Notes: generated by a model not told the origin, from the sequence alone. Shown: positions 1 to 9,773, counted from the first letter of the stretch. The stretch: DNA of 64,000 nt from Streptomyces sp. CB02009 (GCF_001905825.1 NZ_LIVV01000003.1:416956-480955), one strand, 5' to 3'. Numbers and translations are program-made.

Positions 1-1872
1 TCCCCGGAACAGCTGGATCAGCTGGCCGACGAGATCAGGACGTTCCTCGTGGACGCCGTCTCCAAGACCGGCGGGCACCTCGGGCCCAACCTCGGCGTGG
101 TCGAGCTGACCATCGCCCTGCACCGCGTGTTCGACTCCCCGAAGGACAAGGTCCTCTGGGACACCGGCCACCAGAGCTACGTCCACAAGCTGCTCACGGG
201 CCGCCAGGACTTCTCGAAGCTCAAGATGAAGGGCGGCCTCTCCGGCTACCCCTCGCAGGCCGAGTCCGAGCACGACGTCATCGAGAACTCGCACGCCTCG
301 ACGGTCCTCGGCTGGGCCGACGGCCTCGCCAAGGCGAACGAGGTTCTGAAGAAGGACGACCACGTCGTCGCCGTCATCGGCGACGGGGCCCTCACGGGCG
401 GCATGGCCTGGGAGGCGCTGAACAACATCGCCGCCGCCAAGGACCGCCCGCTCGTCATCGTCGTCAACGACAACGAGCGCTCCTACGCGCCCACCATCGG
501 CGGCCTCGCCAACCACCTGGCCACCCTGCGCACCACCGACGGCTACGAGCGCTTCCTCGCCCGCGGCAAGGACATCCTGGAGCGCACCCCCGTCGTCGGG
601 AAGCCGCTCTACGAGACCCTGCACGGCGCCAAGAAGGGCCTCAAGGACTTCATCGCCCCGCAGGGCATGTTCGAAGACCTCGGCCTCAAGTACGTCGGCC
701 CCATCGACGGCCACGACATCGAGGCCCTGGAGTCCGCCCTGACGCGCGCCAAGCGCTTCGGCGGCCCCGTGATCGTCCACTGCCTCACCGAGAAGGGCCG
801 CGGCTACCAGCCGGCCCTCCAGGACGAGGCCGACCGCTTCCACGCCGTCGGCAAGATCCACCCCGACACCGGCCTGCCGATCTCCTCGTCCGGCGCGGAC
901 TGGACCGGCGTCTTCGCCGAGGAGATGGTCGCGCTCGGCAAGGAGCGCGCGGACATCGTCGCCATCACCGCGGCCATGCTCCAGCCCGTCGGTCTCGACA
1001 AGTTCGCGAAGGCCTTCCCCGAGCGGGTCTTCGACGTCGGCATCGCCGAGCAGCACGCCGCGGTCTCCGCCGCGGGCCTCGCCACCGGCGGCCTGCACCC
1101 GGTCTTCGCGGTCTACGCGACCTTCCTCAACCGCGCCTTCGACCAGGTCCTGATGGACGTGGCCCTGCACAAGTGCGGCGTCACCTTCGTCCTGGACCGG
1201 GCCGGCGTCACCGGCACCGACGGCGCCTCCCACAACGGCATGTGGGACATGTCGATCCTCCAGGTCGTCCCCGGCCTGCGGCTCGCCGCCCCCCGAGACG
1301 CCGACCAGGTCCGCGCCCAGCTGCGCGAGGCCGTCGAGGTCACCGACGCCCCCACCGTGGTCCGCTTCTCCAAGGGCGCCGTCGGCCCCGCCGTACCCGC
1401 CCTGCGCCGCGTCGGCGGCATGGACGTGCTCCGCGAGCCCGGCTCGGACCGGCCGGACGTCCTCCTGGTCTCCGTGGGCGCCCTGGCGCCCATGTGCCTG
1501 GAGATCGCCGACCTGCTCGACAACCACGGCATCTCCACCACGGTCGTCGACCCCCGCTGGGTCAAGCCCGTCGACGAGGCCCTCGCCCCGCTCGCCGAGC
1601 GCCACCGGGTCGTCGTCACCGTCGAGGACAACAGCCGCGTCGGCGGTGTCGGCTCGGCCGTCGCCCAGGCGCTCCGCGACGCCGGGGTGGACGTTCCGCT
1701 GCGTGACTTCGGCATCCCGCCGCGCTTCCTGGACCACGCCTCCCGCGGCGAGGTCCTGGCCGAGATCGGTCTGACCGCCCCGGACATCGCGCGGCAGGTC
1801 ACCGGTCTGGTCTCGCGTCTCGACGGCAGGTTCGAGAGCAGCGCGCAGGCCGTGGAGCCCGCCCGCGACTGA
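1..1872 (+). CDS. dxs: 1-deoxy-D-xylulose-5-phosphate synthase, 5' end missing
   Basis: Condenses pyruvate with glyceraldehyde 3-phosphate to DXP, the first step of the MEP isoprenoid pathway; ThDP-dependent and cytosolic. The frame is open from base 1 (SPEQLDQLADEIR), so the true start lies left of the window; 623 codons are visible against about 640 for the usual Streptomyces enzyme. Seen: DTGHQSYVHK near the start, the ThDP motif GDGALTGG...NDN, the transketolase-type catalytic Glu in IAEQHAA, and DRAGVTGTDGASHNG. A strong hairpin follows the stop. Streptomyces often carry a second dxs elsewhere, which the window cannot show. Identification is secure. Confidence 0.97.
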   Translation, partial: SPEQLDQLADEIRTFLVDAVSKTGGHLGPNLGVVELTIALHRVFDSPKDKVLWDTGHQSYVHKLLTGRQDFSKLKMKGGLSGYPSQAESEHDVIENSHASTVLGWADGLAKANEVLKKDDHVVAVIGDGALTGGMAWEALNNIAAAKDRPLVIVVNDNERSYAPTIGGLANHLATLRTTDGYERFLARGKDILERTPVVGKPLYETLHGAKKGLKDFIAPQGMFEDLGLKYVGPIDGHDIEALESALTRAKRFGGPVIVHCLTEKGRGYQPALQDEADRFHAVGKIHPDTGLPISSSGADWTGVFAEEMVALGKERADIVAITAAMLQPVGLDKFAKAFPERVFDVGIAEQHAAVSAAGLATGGLHPVFAVYATFLNRAFDQVLMDVALHKCGVTFVLDRAGVTGTDGASHNGMWDMSILQVVPGLRLAAPRDADQVRAQLREAVEVTDAPTVVRFSKGAVGPAVPALRRVGGMDVLREPGSDRPDVLLVSVGALAPMCLEIADLLDNHGISTTVVDPRWVKPVDEALAPLAERHRVVVTVEDNSRVGGVGSAVAQALRDAGVDVPLRDFGIPPRFLDHASRGEVLAEIGLTAPDIARQVTGLVSRLDGRFESSAQAVEPARD

Positions 1873-1897
1873 CGGTCGCCGTCACCCGCTGTCACCC

Positions 1898-1939
1898 AGG
1901 GGCCGATCGGTTCACTCTTCGGAGTGCCGATCGGCCCTT
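1898..1939 (+). terminator. Terminator of dxs
   Basis: A 13-bp outer stem (1898-1910 with 1927-1939) encloses an inner 5-bp stem capped by a UUCG tetraloop closed by C-G (1917-1922), with T residues at the 3' side. It sits 26 nt after the dxs stop and before the permease ribosome binding site, so the permease probably has its own promoter or depends on readthrough. Confidence 0.85.
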
Positions 1940-1993
1940 TCGCGTGCATTCTGACCACAGGGCGGGCAGCCCCATGGCAGGGAGGTACGACGA

Positions 1994-3508
1994 GTGAGTA
2001 CGGACCAGCAGCCACGCGCCAACAACGGCGTCTTCCGGACCAAGACGGTCGAGCAGTCGATCCGCGACACGGAGGAACCGGAGCACGCGCTCAAGAAATC
2101 CCTGTCCGCATGGGATCTGATGGTGTTCGGCGTCGGCGTCATCATCGGCACCGGCATCTTCGTCCTGACCGGCAAGGTCGCCAAGGAGAACGCGGGCCCG
2201 GCCACCGCCCTCGCCTTCGTCGCCGCGGGCATCGTCTGCGCCCTCGCCGCCCTGTGCTACGCCGAGTTCGCCTCCACGGTGCCGGTGGCCGGATCGGCGT
2301 ACACCTTCGCGTACGCCTCGATCGGCGAGCTGCCCGCCTGGATCATCGGCTGGGACCTCGTCCTGGAGTTCGCCCTGGGCACGGCGGTGGTCGCCGTCGG
2401 CTGGTCGGGCTACGTCCGCTCGCTCATGGACAACATCGACTGGCACCTGCCCGCGGCGCTCGAAGGGCCGGACGTGCCGGGCGGCACCTTCGACATCCTG
2501 GCCTTCCTCCTGGTCCTGGTGCTGACCGTCGTCCTCGTCCTCGGCATGAAGCTCTCCGCCCGGATCACCGCGCTCGTCGTGGCGATCAAGGTGACCGTGG
2601 TGATGATCGTGATCGTCGCCGGCCTGTTCTTCATCGTCGGCGACAACTACAAGCCGTTCATCCCGCCGGCCGTCACCCCCGAGGGCGGCGGCTCCAGCTG
2701 GGACTCCCCGATGGTCCAGCTGATCTTCGGCTACGAGCCCACGAACTTCGGCGTCATGGGCATCTTCACCGCCGCCTCGGTCGTCTTCTTCGCCTTCATC
2801 GGCTTCGACGTGGTGGCCACCGCGGCCGAGGAGACCAAGCTGCCCCAGCGGGACATGCCCCGCGGCATCCTCGGCTCGCTCTTCATCTGCACCGTGCTCT
2901 ACGTGGCCGTGGCGCTGGTCGTGACCGGTATGCAGCACTACACGGAGCTGTCGGTGAGCGCCCCGCTCGCCGACGCCTTCAAGGCCGCCGGTCATCCCTT
3001 CTACGCGGGCGTGATCAGCTTCGGCGCCGCCGTCGGCCTCACCACGGTCTGCCTGATCCTGCTGCTCGGCCAGACCCGGGTGTTCTTCGCGATGAGCCGC
3101 GACGGCCTCCTGCCGCGCTTCTTCTCCAAGACGCACCCGCGCTTCAAGACCCCGTACCGGCCGACCATCCTGCTCGGTGTGATCATCGCCATCGTCGCCG
3201 GCTTCACCAGCATCAACGAACTCGCGACCCTGGTGAACATCGGCACCCTCTTCGCCTTCGTCGTCGTCGCGTTCGGCGTCATCGTGCTCCGCCGCACCCG
3301 CCCCGACCTGCCGCGCGCCTTCCGCACCCCCTGGGTGCCCGCGCTGCCGATCCTCTCCATCGCCGCCTCGTTCTGGCTGATGCTGAACCTGCCCGGCGAG
3401 ACCTGGTTCCGGTTCGCGGTCTGGATGGTCATCGGCATCGTCGTGTACTTCCTGTACGGGCGCAGTCACAGCCGGCTCGGGCAGGCAGGCCAGGCCGCGA
3501 AGTACTGA
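1994..3508 (+). CDS. APC-family amino acid permease (YfnA/CAT-like)
   Basis: Integral membrane amino-acid transporter of 504 residues. After about 40 soluble residues it shows roughly 12 hydrophobic segments. The APC signature GVIIGTGIFVLTGKVAKENAG lies in the first membrane helix, and FIGFDVVATAAEETK, typical of the cationic amino-acid transporter branch, sits mid-protein. The GTG start has GGAGG 8 nt upstream. It follows dxs on the same strand but behind a strong terminator. The exact substrate cannot be read from sequence. Confidence 0.93.
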   Translation: MSTDQQPRANNGVFRTKTVEQSIRDTEEPEHALKKSLSAWDLMVFGVGVIIGTGIFVLTGKVAKENAGPATALAFVAAGIVCALAALCYAEFASTVPVAGSAYTFAYASIGELPAWIIGWDLVLEFALGTAVVAVGWSGYVRSLMDNIDWHLPAALEGPDVPGGTFDILAFLLVLVLTVVLVLGMKLSARITALVVAIKVTVVMIVIVAGLFFIVGDNYKPFIPPAVTPEGGGSSWDSPMVQLIFGYEPTNFGVMGIFTAASVVFFAFIGFDVVATAAEETKLPQRDMPRGILGSLFICTVLYVAVALVVTGMQHYTELSVSAPLADAFKAAGHPFYAGVISFGAAVGLTTVCLILLLGQTRVFFAMSRDGLLPRFFSKTHPRFKTPYRPTILLGVIIAIVAGFTSINELATLVNIGTLFAFVVVAFGVIVLRRTRPDLPRAFRTPWVPALPILSIAASFWLMLNLPGETWFRFAVWMVIGIVVYFLYGRSHSRLGQAGQAAKY

Positions 3509-3553
3509 GGCGGGCCCCGGGGCCGTGATTCCGCAGGCGCGGAAGGGACCGTT

Positions 3554-3595
3554 CGGAAGGACGACTACAGTCGGTTCGTACCCGAACTCCTTCCG
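3554..3595. promoter_or_regulatory. Nested inverted repeat upstream of the propeller gene
   Basis: Outer arms CGGAAGGA (3554-3561) and TCCTTCCG (3588-3595) enclose inner arms GTTCG (3574-3578) and CGAAC (3583-3587). It lies just upstream of the ATG at 3621, so it may be an operator or a 5' UTR hairpin. No ligand or protein can be assigned. Confidence 0.4.
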
Positions 3596-3620
3596 ACCGA
3601 CCGGAGTGCTGGATCCCCCC

Positions 3621-4706
3621 ATGGCTAATCGTTCCCAGGCCCCCACCGCCGCCTCCTCCACCGCCCCCCTGCTCCAGGGGGCCTGGCTGACCCGAGGGGC
3701 GGAGGGCCGGTTCAGCGCCTATCTGCCCCGGGACGGAGAGGTGGTGCGCTGGACCGAGGAGCCCGACGGGAAGTGGAGCGGACCCGTGTCGCTGGGCGGC
3801 CCCGGCCCCTCCGGCGGACTCACCCCCTTCCTCGCCGTCGGCCAGGGTGCCGACCGCTACGTCCACCTCGTCGGCCTGCGGCCCACGGACAGCGCCGACG
3901 ACCACGTGGAGCTGGTGCACTGCGTCCAGTTCCAGACCGGCCGCCCCGCGGCCGCCTGGCGCTCCCTCGGGCACTCCAACGGCAAGGGGCCGTGGACCGG
4001 CAACCCCGCCGTCGCGGTGGACGGCCAGGGCCGCGTGTACGCCTTCATGCGCAACGGCGGCGGCGGACTCAGCGTCCGGGCCCAGAAGGACGCCGGCGGC
4101 TGGCACCCCTGGTGGGACCTGATGGGCTCGAAGACCGACCCCTCGCCGGTCGCGGTCACCAACGGCTCCGGCTTCGTCGAGCTGTACAGCTCGCACGCCA
4201 AGGGCCTCGTCCGCTACGTGCAGCGCGAGTCCGGCGCCAAGCCGATCCGCGAGGAGCTGCTCCCGGCGTCGGTGACCATGGGCACCCTGGCGGCCACGAC
4301 CGGCCCCTCCGGGCACGTCACGCTCTTCTACCTCGACCTGGACGGGCAGGTCCGCGCCTGGTCGCCGGAGCGCTCCCTGGAGCCGACCGTGCTCGGCAAG
4401 GCCGTCGGCACCGGACGGCTCGCCGTCACCCGCTGCCTCATCGACGGCTTCGACTGCACGGTCCTCGCCCAGCAGTCCGCCGACGGCCGGCTCGCCCTCG
4501 GGGCCTACCCGAGCGAGCAGGAGACCGAGGGCATCGAGTGGTCGGAGACCGGGGAGCGGCACGCCGACCTCGCCGCCGTCCTCACCCGCGGCCTCGACGG
4601 CCGCCTGGTCGCGATGGCCCGGGTCGGCGCGGGCGCCCCGATCACCACCCGCCAGAAGGCGTCGGCGGAGGGTCTGCTCCTGGAGGGCTGGCGCTCCATA
4701 GGGTGA
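3621..4706 (+). CDS. Beta-propeller (PLL/sialidase-like) hypothetical protein
   Basis: 361 residues if read from ATG 3621, where conserved-looking protein begins; an in-frame GTG at 3525 exists but would cover the inverted repeat. The protein is a series of beta-strand repeats rich in Trp, Gly and Asp (GPWTGNPAVAVDGQGRVYAF, WHPWWDLMG, SGHVTLFYLDLDGQVRAWS), typical of PLL-lectin or sialidase-like propellers. There is no signal peptide or catalytic motif. Possibly a carbohydrate- or protein-binding protein; its role is unknown. Confidence 0.75.
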   Translation: MANRSQAPTAASSTAPLLQGAWLTRGAEGRFSAYLPRDGEVVRWTEEPDGKWSGPVSLGGPGPSGGLTPFLAVGQGADRYVHLVGLRPTDSADDHVELVHCVQFQTGRPAAAWRSLGHSNGKGPWTGNPAVAVDGQGRVYAFMRNGGGGLSVRAQKDAGGWHPWWDLMGSKTDPSPVAVTNGSGFVELYSSHAKGLVRYVQRESGAKPIREELLPASVTMGTLAATTGPSGHVTLFYLDLDGQVRAWSPERSLEPTVLGKAVGTGRLAVTRCLIDGFDCTVLAQQSADGRLALGAYPSEQETEGIEWSETGERHADLAAVLTRGLDGRLVAMARVGAGAPITTRQKASAEGLLLEGWRSIG

Positions 4707-4783
4707 CGCCCCGAGAGGGGTTCCCCGGGCCCGCCCGGGGACTCCCGAGGAGCACCCGCGTACGACGCGGTACGCGCGCACGG

Positions 4784-4822
4784 GAACGGCCCCGGCACCT
4801 TCTCCAGGTGCCGGGGCCGTTC
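4784..4822. terminator. Bidirectional terminator
   Basis: Perfect 17-bp stem (4784-4800 with 4806-4822) with a 5-nt loop, between the converging propeller gene and the fadB-type gene, so it can serve both. Confidence 0.85.
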
Positions 4823-4851
4823 GCGTACGCCCTGGGGCGCGAGGCCGGGTG

Positions 4852-6990
4852 TTACGCCGGGACGCTCGCCACGCCCTGCGCGAGGAAACGCTTGCCGTTG
4901 ACGCGCTCGGAGACGCCCTCACGGTCCAGGTACGGCGTGATGCCGCCCAGGTGGAAGGGCCAGCCCGCACCGGTGATCAGGCAGAGGTCGATGTCCTGCG
5001 CCTCGGCGACGACACCCTCCTCCAGCATCAGGCCGATCTCCTGCGCCACCGCGTCCAGGACGCGGTCGCGGACCTGCTCCTCGGTCAGGACGGACTCGCC
5101 CTGGACGAGGAGGGCGGCGACCTCCGGGTCGAGCTCCGGCTTGAAGCCGTTCTCGGCGTTGTAGACGTAGAAGCCGCGCTTGCCGGCCTCGACGACACGC
5201 TTGAGGTTCGGCGAGACGGTGAAGCGCTCCGGGAAGGAACGGTTCAGGGTCTCGGAGACGTGCAGACCGATCGCCGGGCCGACGAGCTCCAGGAGGACCA
5301 GCGGCGACATCGGCAGGCCGAGGGGCTCGATGGCCTTCTCGGCGGTCTCGACCGAGGTGCCCTCGTCGATGACGTTCTGGATCTCGCCCATGAAGCGGGT
5401 CAGGATGCGGTTCACGACGAACGCCGGGGCGTCCTTGGTGAGGACCGCGGTCTTCTTCAGCTTCTTGGCGACACCGAACGCGGTGGCCAGCGAGGCATCG
5501 TCGGTCTTCTCGCCGCGGACGATCTCCAGGAGCGGGAGGATCGCGACCGGGTTGAAGAAGTGGAAGCCGACCACGCGCTCCGGGTGCTGGAGCTTGGAGG
5601 CCATCTCCGACACCGAGAGCGAGGAGGTGTTGGTGGCGAGGATCGCGTGCGCCGGGGCGACCGCCTCGACCTCGGCGAACACCTTCTGCTTGACGGACAT
5701 CTCCTCGAACACGGCCTCGATGATGAAGTCCGCGTCCGCGAAGCCCTCGGCCTTGTCCAGGACACCGGAGACCAGGCCCTTGAGGCGGTTGGCCTTGTCC
5801 TGGTTGATGCGGCCCTTGCCGAGCAGCTTCTCGATCTCGGCGTGGACGTAGCCCACACCCTTGTCGACGCGCTCCTGGTCGATGTCGGTCAGGACGACCG
5901 GCACCTCGAGGCGGCGCAGGAAGAGCAGGGCGAGCTGGGAGGCCATCAGGCCGGCGCCGACGACACCGACCTTGGTGACCGGGCGGGCCAGCGACTTGTC
6001 CGGCGCGCCGGCGGGGCGCTTGCCGCGCTTCTGCACCAGGTTGAAGGCGTAGATGCCGGAGCGGAGCTCGCCGCCCATGATCAGGTCCGCGAGGGCCTGG
6101 TCCTCGGCGTCGAAGCCCTTCTGCAGGTCGCCGTCCTTGGCGGCCTCGATGATGTCGAGGGCGCGGTAGGCGGCCGGCGCGGCGCCGTGGACCTTGGAGT
6201 CGGCCACGAGACGGCCCTTGGCGACGGCCTGGTCCCAGGCCTCGCCGCGGTCGATCGCGGGGCGCTCGACGGTCACGGAGCCGTTCAGGACGGAGGCCGT
6301 CCAGATGAGCGACTGCTCCAGGAAGTCGGCGCCCTCGAACAGCGCGTCGGCGATGCCGAGCTCGAAGACCTGCTTGCCCTTGAGCTGGCGGTTCTGGTTC
6401 AGCGAGTTCTCGATGATGACCGAGACGGCCTTCTCGGCACCGATCAGGTTCGGCAGGATGGCGCAGCCGCCCCAGCCGGGCACCAGGCCGAGGAAGACCT
6501 CGGGCAGCGAGAAGGCCGGCAGGGCCTTCGACACGGTGCGGTAGGTGCAGTGCAGACCGACCTCGACGCCGCCGCCCATGGCCGCGCCGTTGTAGTACGC
6601 GAAGGTCGGGACGGCCAGCGCGGACAGGCGCTTGAAGACGTCGTGGCCGCCCTTGCCGATGGCCAGCGCCTCGTCGTGCTTCTTCAGCAGCTCGACGCCC
6701 TTGAGGTCGGCGCCGACGGCGAAGATGAACGGCTTGCCGGTGATGCCGACGCCGGTGATGTCACCGCTCGCGGCCTCGGCCTCGACCTGGTCGATCGCCG
6801 CGTTCAGGTTGGCGAGCGACTGCGGGCCGAAGGTGGTCGGCTTGGTGTGGTCGAAGCCGTTGTCCAGCGTGATCAGGGCGAACCGGCCCGCACCCGCGGG
6901 CAGTTCGAAGTGCCGTACGTGGGCGCTCGTGACGACCTCGTCGGGGAAGAGCTCCGCGGCGCCCTTCAGAAGCTCGGCGGTGGTGCTCAC
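4852..6990 (-). CDS. fadB: Fatty-acid oxidation complex alpha subunit (enoyl-CoA hydratase / 3-hydroxyacyl-CoA dehydrogenase)
   Basis: Bifunctional beta-oxidation enzyme of 712 residues. The N-terminal crotonase domain has the oxyanion-hole stretch YNGAAMGGGVEVGLHC and FSLPEVFLGLVPGWGG with the expected acidic residue. The central NAD-binding motif is VGVVGAGLMASQ, followed by the dehydrogenase histidine region GFHFFNPV and duplicated C-terminal HAD domains. The GTG start at 6990 overlaps the thiolase stop as GTGA, so the pair is translationally coupled and should form the usual trifunctional partnership. Length is normal. The symbol is by family. Confidence 0.95.
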   Translation of the reverse strand: MSTTAELLKGAAELFPDEVVTSAHVRHFELPAGAGRFALITLDNGFDHTKPTTFGPQSLANLNAAIDQVEAEAASGDITGVGITGKPFIFAVGADLKGVELLKKHDEALAIGKGGHDVFKRLSALAVPTFAYYNGAAMGGGVEVGLHCTYRTVSKALPAFSLPEVFLGLVPGWGGCAILPNLIGAEKAVSVIIENSLNQNRQLKGKQVFELGIADALFEGADFLEQSLIWTASVLNGSVTVERPAIDRGEAWDQAVAKGRLVADSKVHGAAPAAYRALDIIEAAKDGDLQKGFDAEDQALADLIMGGELRSGIYAFNLVQKRGKRPAGAPDKSLARPVTKVGVVGAGLMASQLALLFLRRLEVPVVLTDIDQERVDKGVGYVHAEIEKLLGKGRINQDKANRLKGLVSGVLDKAEGFADADFIIEAVFEEMSVKQKVFAEVEAVAPAHAILATNTSSLSVSEMASKLQHPERVVGFHFFNPVAILPLLEIVRGEKTDDASLATAFGVAKKLKKTAVLTKDAPAFVVNRILTRFMGEIQNVIDEGTSVETAEKAIEPLGLPMSPLVLLELVGPAIGLHVSETLNRSFPERFTVSPNLKRVVEAGKRGFYVYNAENGFKPELDPEVAALLVQGESVLTEEQVRDRVLDAVAQEIGLMLEEGVVAEAQDIDLCLITGAGWPFHLGGITPYLDREGVSERVNGKRFLAQGVASVPA

Positions 6991-8201
6991 TTGCCCTCCC
7001 AGTGGGGGTTTTCCCAGATGACCGTGGCGCCCATGCCGAAGCCGACGCACATCGTGTTGAGGCCGTAGCGGACCTGCGGGTTCTCCTCGAACTGGCGGGC
7101 CAGCTGCGTCATCAGACGGACGCCGGAGGAGGCGAGCGGGTGACCGTAGGCGATGGCGCCGCCGTACTGGTTGACGCGGGCGTCGTCGTCGGCGATGCCG
7201 TAGTGCTCCAGGAAGGCGAGGACCTGGACCGCGAAGGCCTCGTTGATCTCGAAGAGGTCGATGTCCTCGATGGACAGACCGGCCTTCGCGAGGGCCTTCT
7301 CGGTCGCCGGGATCGGGCCGTAGCCCATGACCTCGGGCTCGACGCCGGCGAAGGCGTACGAGACGAGGCGCATCTTCACCGGGAGGTCGTTCTCGCGGGC
7401 GAAGTCCTCGGAGGCGATGATCGAGGCGGTGGCGCCGTCGTTGAGACCGGCCGCGTTGCCCGCGGTGACGTTGCCGTGGACGCGGAACGGCGTCTTCAGG
7501 CCGGCCAGCGACTCCAGGGTGGTGCCCGGGCGCATCGGCTCGTCGGCGGTGACCAGGCCCCAGCCGGTCTCACCGGTGGAGGCGTCGGTGCGGCGGACCG
7601 AGATCGGCACCAGGTCCTGCTGGATCTTGCCGTCGGCGTACGCCTTGGCGGCCTTCTCCTGCGAGCGCACGGCGTACTCGTCGGCGCGCTGCTTGGTGAT
7701 GCTCGGGTAGCGGTCGTGCAGGTTCTCGGCGGTCATGCCCATGAAGAGGGCGGACTCGTCGACGAGCTTCTCGCTCACGAACCGGGGGTTCGGGTCGACG
7801 CCCTCACCCATGGGGTGGCGGCCCATGTGCTCGACGCCACCGGCGATGACGGCGTCGTACGCGCCGAAGGCGATCGAACCGGCGACGCTCGTGACGGCCG
7901 TGAGCGCGCCGGCGCACATGCGGTCGATGGAGTAGCCCGGCACCGACTGCGGCAGCCCGGCGAGAATGCCCGCCGTGCGGCCGAGGGTCAGACCCTGGTC
8001 GCCGATCTGCGTGGTCGCGGCGATGGCGACCTCGTCGATCTGCGCGGGGTCGAGGCCCGGGTTGCGGCGCAGCAGCTCCCGGATGGCCTTGACGACGAGA
8101 TCGTCGGCGCGGGTCTCGTGGTAGATGCCCTTCGGGCCCGCCTTGCCGAACGGGGTGCGGACGCCGTCGACGAAGACGACGTCCCTGACGGTACGAGGCA
8201 C
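6987..8201 (-). CDS. fadA: Acetyl-CoA acyltransferase (thiolase)
   Basis: Thiolytic last step of beta-oxidation; 404 residues. Active-site Cys in SIDRMCAGALT, the His in GGAIAYGHPLASSG and the C-terminal Cys in NTMCVGFGMG are all present. The GTG start at 8201 is preceded by GGAGG at good spacing. It is the first gene of the two-gene beta-oxidation operon. It could act on medium-chain 3-ketoacyl-CoA or as an acetoacetyl-CoA thiolase; pairing with the FadB-type gene favours beta-oxidation. Confidence 0.95.
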   Translation of the reverse strand: MPRTVRDVVFVDGVRTPFGKAGPKGIYHETRADDLVVKAIRELLRRNPGLDPAQIDEVAIAATTQIGDQGLTLGRTAGILAGLPQSVPGYSIDRMCAGALTAVTSVAGSIAFGAYDAVIAGGVEHMGRHPMGEGVDPNPRFVSEKLVDESALFMGMTAENLHDRYPSITKQRADEYAVRSQEKAAKAYADGKIQQDLVPISVRRTDASTGETGWGLVTADEPMRPGTTLESLAGLKTPFRVHGNVTAGNAAGLNDGATASIIASEDFARENDLPVKMRLVSYAFAGVEPEVMGYGPIPATEKALAKAGLSIEDIDLFEINEAFAVQVLAFLEHYGIADDDARVNQYGGAIAYGHPLASSGVRLMTQLARQFEENPQVRYGLNTMCVGFGMGATVIWENPHWEGK

Positions 8202-8407
8202 GATGGCTCTCCTCCAGGGTGCGGGATGGCACTGCTGCGGCACACGCCTAAGCGTGCGCTTGCTTCCCCCATGCTACTTGTGGGTAACCAAGCTGCCCAG
8301 CCCCTGGGGCCCAAGCGGCGAAGGTCACACCCCGAAGCCTGCCGGACATGACGGAGCCCCCGGCGCATTTCGGCATGCCGGGGGCTCACGCCGGACGGCG
8401 TACGGGC

Positions 8408-9691
8408 TCACGCGGTCGCCGTCAGCGCCTTCACCAGGAGCGGGGTCACCAGTTCGACCTGCCAGGGGCGGGCGCCGTGGCCCGTCAGGGCGGCGGCGAC
8501 GCCGGTCGCGTCGCCGGGGGTCGGCGGCTCCCAGCAGACGCGGCGGACCGTGTCCGGGGTGATCAGGTTCTCCTGCGGCAGGTTCAGCTCCTCCGCGAGG
8601 GCCGAGACCGCCGCGCGCGCCGCCGACAGGCGGGCCGCCGCGACCGGGTCCTTGTCGGCCCAGGCACGCGGCGGGGGCGGGCCGGCCACCTGCTGGCCCG
8701 GCTGGGGCAGCTCGCTCTCGGGCAGGGCGCGGGCGCGGTCGACGGCAGCCTGCCACTGCTCCAGCTGGCGGCGGCCCATCCGGTGGCCGTAGCCGGGCAG
8801 CGCCATGAGCGCGGTCACGTTCACCGGCACCGCGAGCGACGCCTCCACGATCGCCGCGTCGCTCAGCACCTTGCCGGGGGACACGTCCCGCCGCTGGGCG
8901 ACCTTGTCACGGGCCGTCCACAGCTCCCGTACGACCGCCATCTGGCGACGGCGCCGCACCTTGTGCATGCCGGAGGTGCGCCGCCAAGGGTCCTTGCGGG
9001 GCGGGGCGGGCGGGGCCGAGGCGATCGCGTCGAACTCCTGGTGCGCCCATTCGAGCTTGCCCTGCCGGTCGAGCTCCTTCTCCAGGGCGTCCCGCAGGTC
9101 GACGAGGAGTTCCACGTCCAGGGCCGCGTACCGCAGCCAGGGCTCGGGCAGCGGTCGGGTGGACCAGTCCACGGCGGAGTGGCCCTTCTCCAGGGCGTAG
9201 CCGAGGACGGACTCCACCATCGCGCCGAGGCCGACGCGCGGGAAGCCCGCGAGCCGCCCGGCGAGCTCGGTGTCGAAGAGCGAGGTGGGCAGCATGCCTA
9301 TGTCGCGCAGGCACGGCAGGTCCTGGGTCGCGGCGTGCAGGATCCACTCGGTGCCGGCGAGCGCTTCGCCGAGTCCGGAGAGGTCCGGGCAGCCGACCGG
9401 GTCGACGAGCGCGGTCCCCGCGCCCTCGCGGCGCAGCTGGACGAGATAGGCGCGCTGGCCGTACCGGTAGCCGGAGGCGCGCTCGGCGTCCACGGCCACG
9501 GGGCCGCGGCCGGCCGCGAAGGCGGCGATCACCTCGGCGAGGGCGTCCTCGGTCTCGACGACGGGCGGAATCCCCTCGCGGGGCTCCAGCAACGGGATCG
9601 GAAGCCCATTCGCAGGGACATCGTCGTCCGGGGGGCCGCCCCCGGTGGTGCGCAGTGCTGTGTCTGCTGCGGTCTCTTGGGCGTCGGTCAC
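8408..9691 (-). CDS. rnd: Ribonuclease D
   Basis: 3'-5' exoribonuclease of the DEDD family for stable RNA maturation, 427 residues. The exonuclease domain shows Exo I VAVDAERASGYRY, Exo II around WILHAATQDLPCL and Exo III YAALDVELLVDL with the conserved Asp/Tyr. The C-terminal half has an HRDC-like helical domain (RDVSPGKVLSDAAI). The GTG start at 9691 has only a weak ribosome binding site and is close behind the 42-bp palindrome that ends the response-regulator gene, so it probably has its own promoter in this gap. Confidence 0.93.
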   Translation of the reverse strand: MTDAQETAADTALRTTGGGPPDDDVPANGLPIPLLEPREGIPPVVETEDALAEVIAAFAAGRGPVAVDAERASGYRYGQRAYLVQLRREGAGTALVDPVGCPDLSGLGEALAGTEWILHAATQDLPCLRDIGMLPTSLFDTELAGRLAGFPRVGLGAMVESVLGYALEKGHSAVDWSTRPLPEPWLRYAALDVELLVDLRDALEKELDRQGKLEWAHQEFDAIASAPPAPPRKDPWRRTSGMHKVRRRRQMAVVRELWTARDKVAQRRDVSPGKVLSDAAIVEASLAVPVNVTALMALPGYGHRMGRRQLEQWQAAVDRARALPESELPQPGQQVAGPPPPRAWADKDPVAAARLSAARAAVSALAEELNLPQENLITPDTVRRVCWEPPTPGDATGVAAALTGHGARPWQVELVTPLLVKALTATA

Positions 9692-9713
9692 CTGTCAAGG
9701 GTATCGGTGAACG

Positions 9714-9755
9714 GCAGGCGCCTGTCGACGGAACGTTCCGTCGACAGGCGCCTGC
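9714..9755. terminator. Perfect 42-bp palindrome, terminator of the response-regulator gene
   Basis: Both 21-nt arms are exact reverse complements, centred on GAACGTTC at 9734/9735. It lies 18 nt past the response-regulator stop and 22 nt before the RNase D start. The position fits a terminator; the perfect symmetry without a spacer also allows a dimer-binding site. Confidence 0.75.
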
Positions 9756-9773
9756 TTCGTGTCGAGCGCTCCG

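Noticed and set aside
4849..7068. Long plus-strand frame opposite the fadB-type gene
   Set aside because: Glu/Asp/Arg/Leu-rich antisense shadow; the minus frame has intact hydratase and dehydrogenase motifs.
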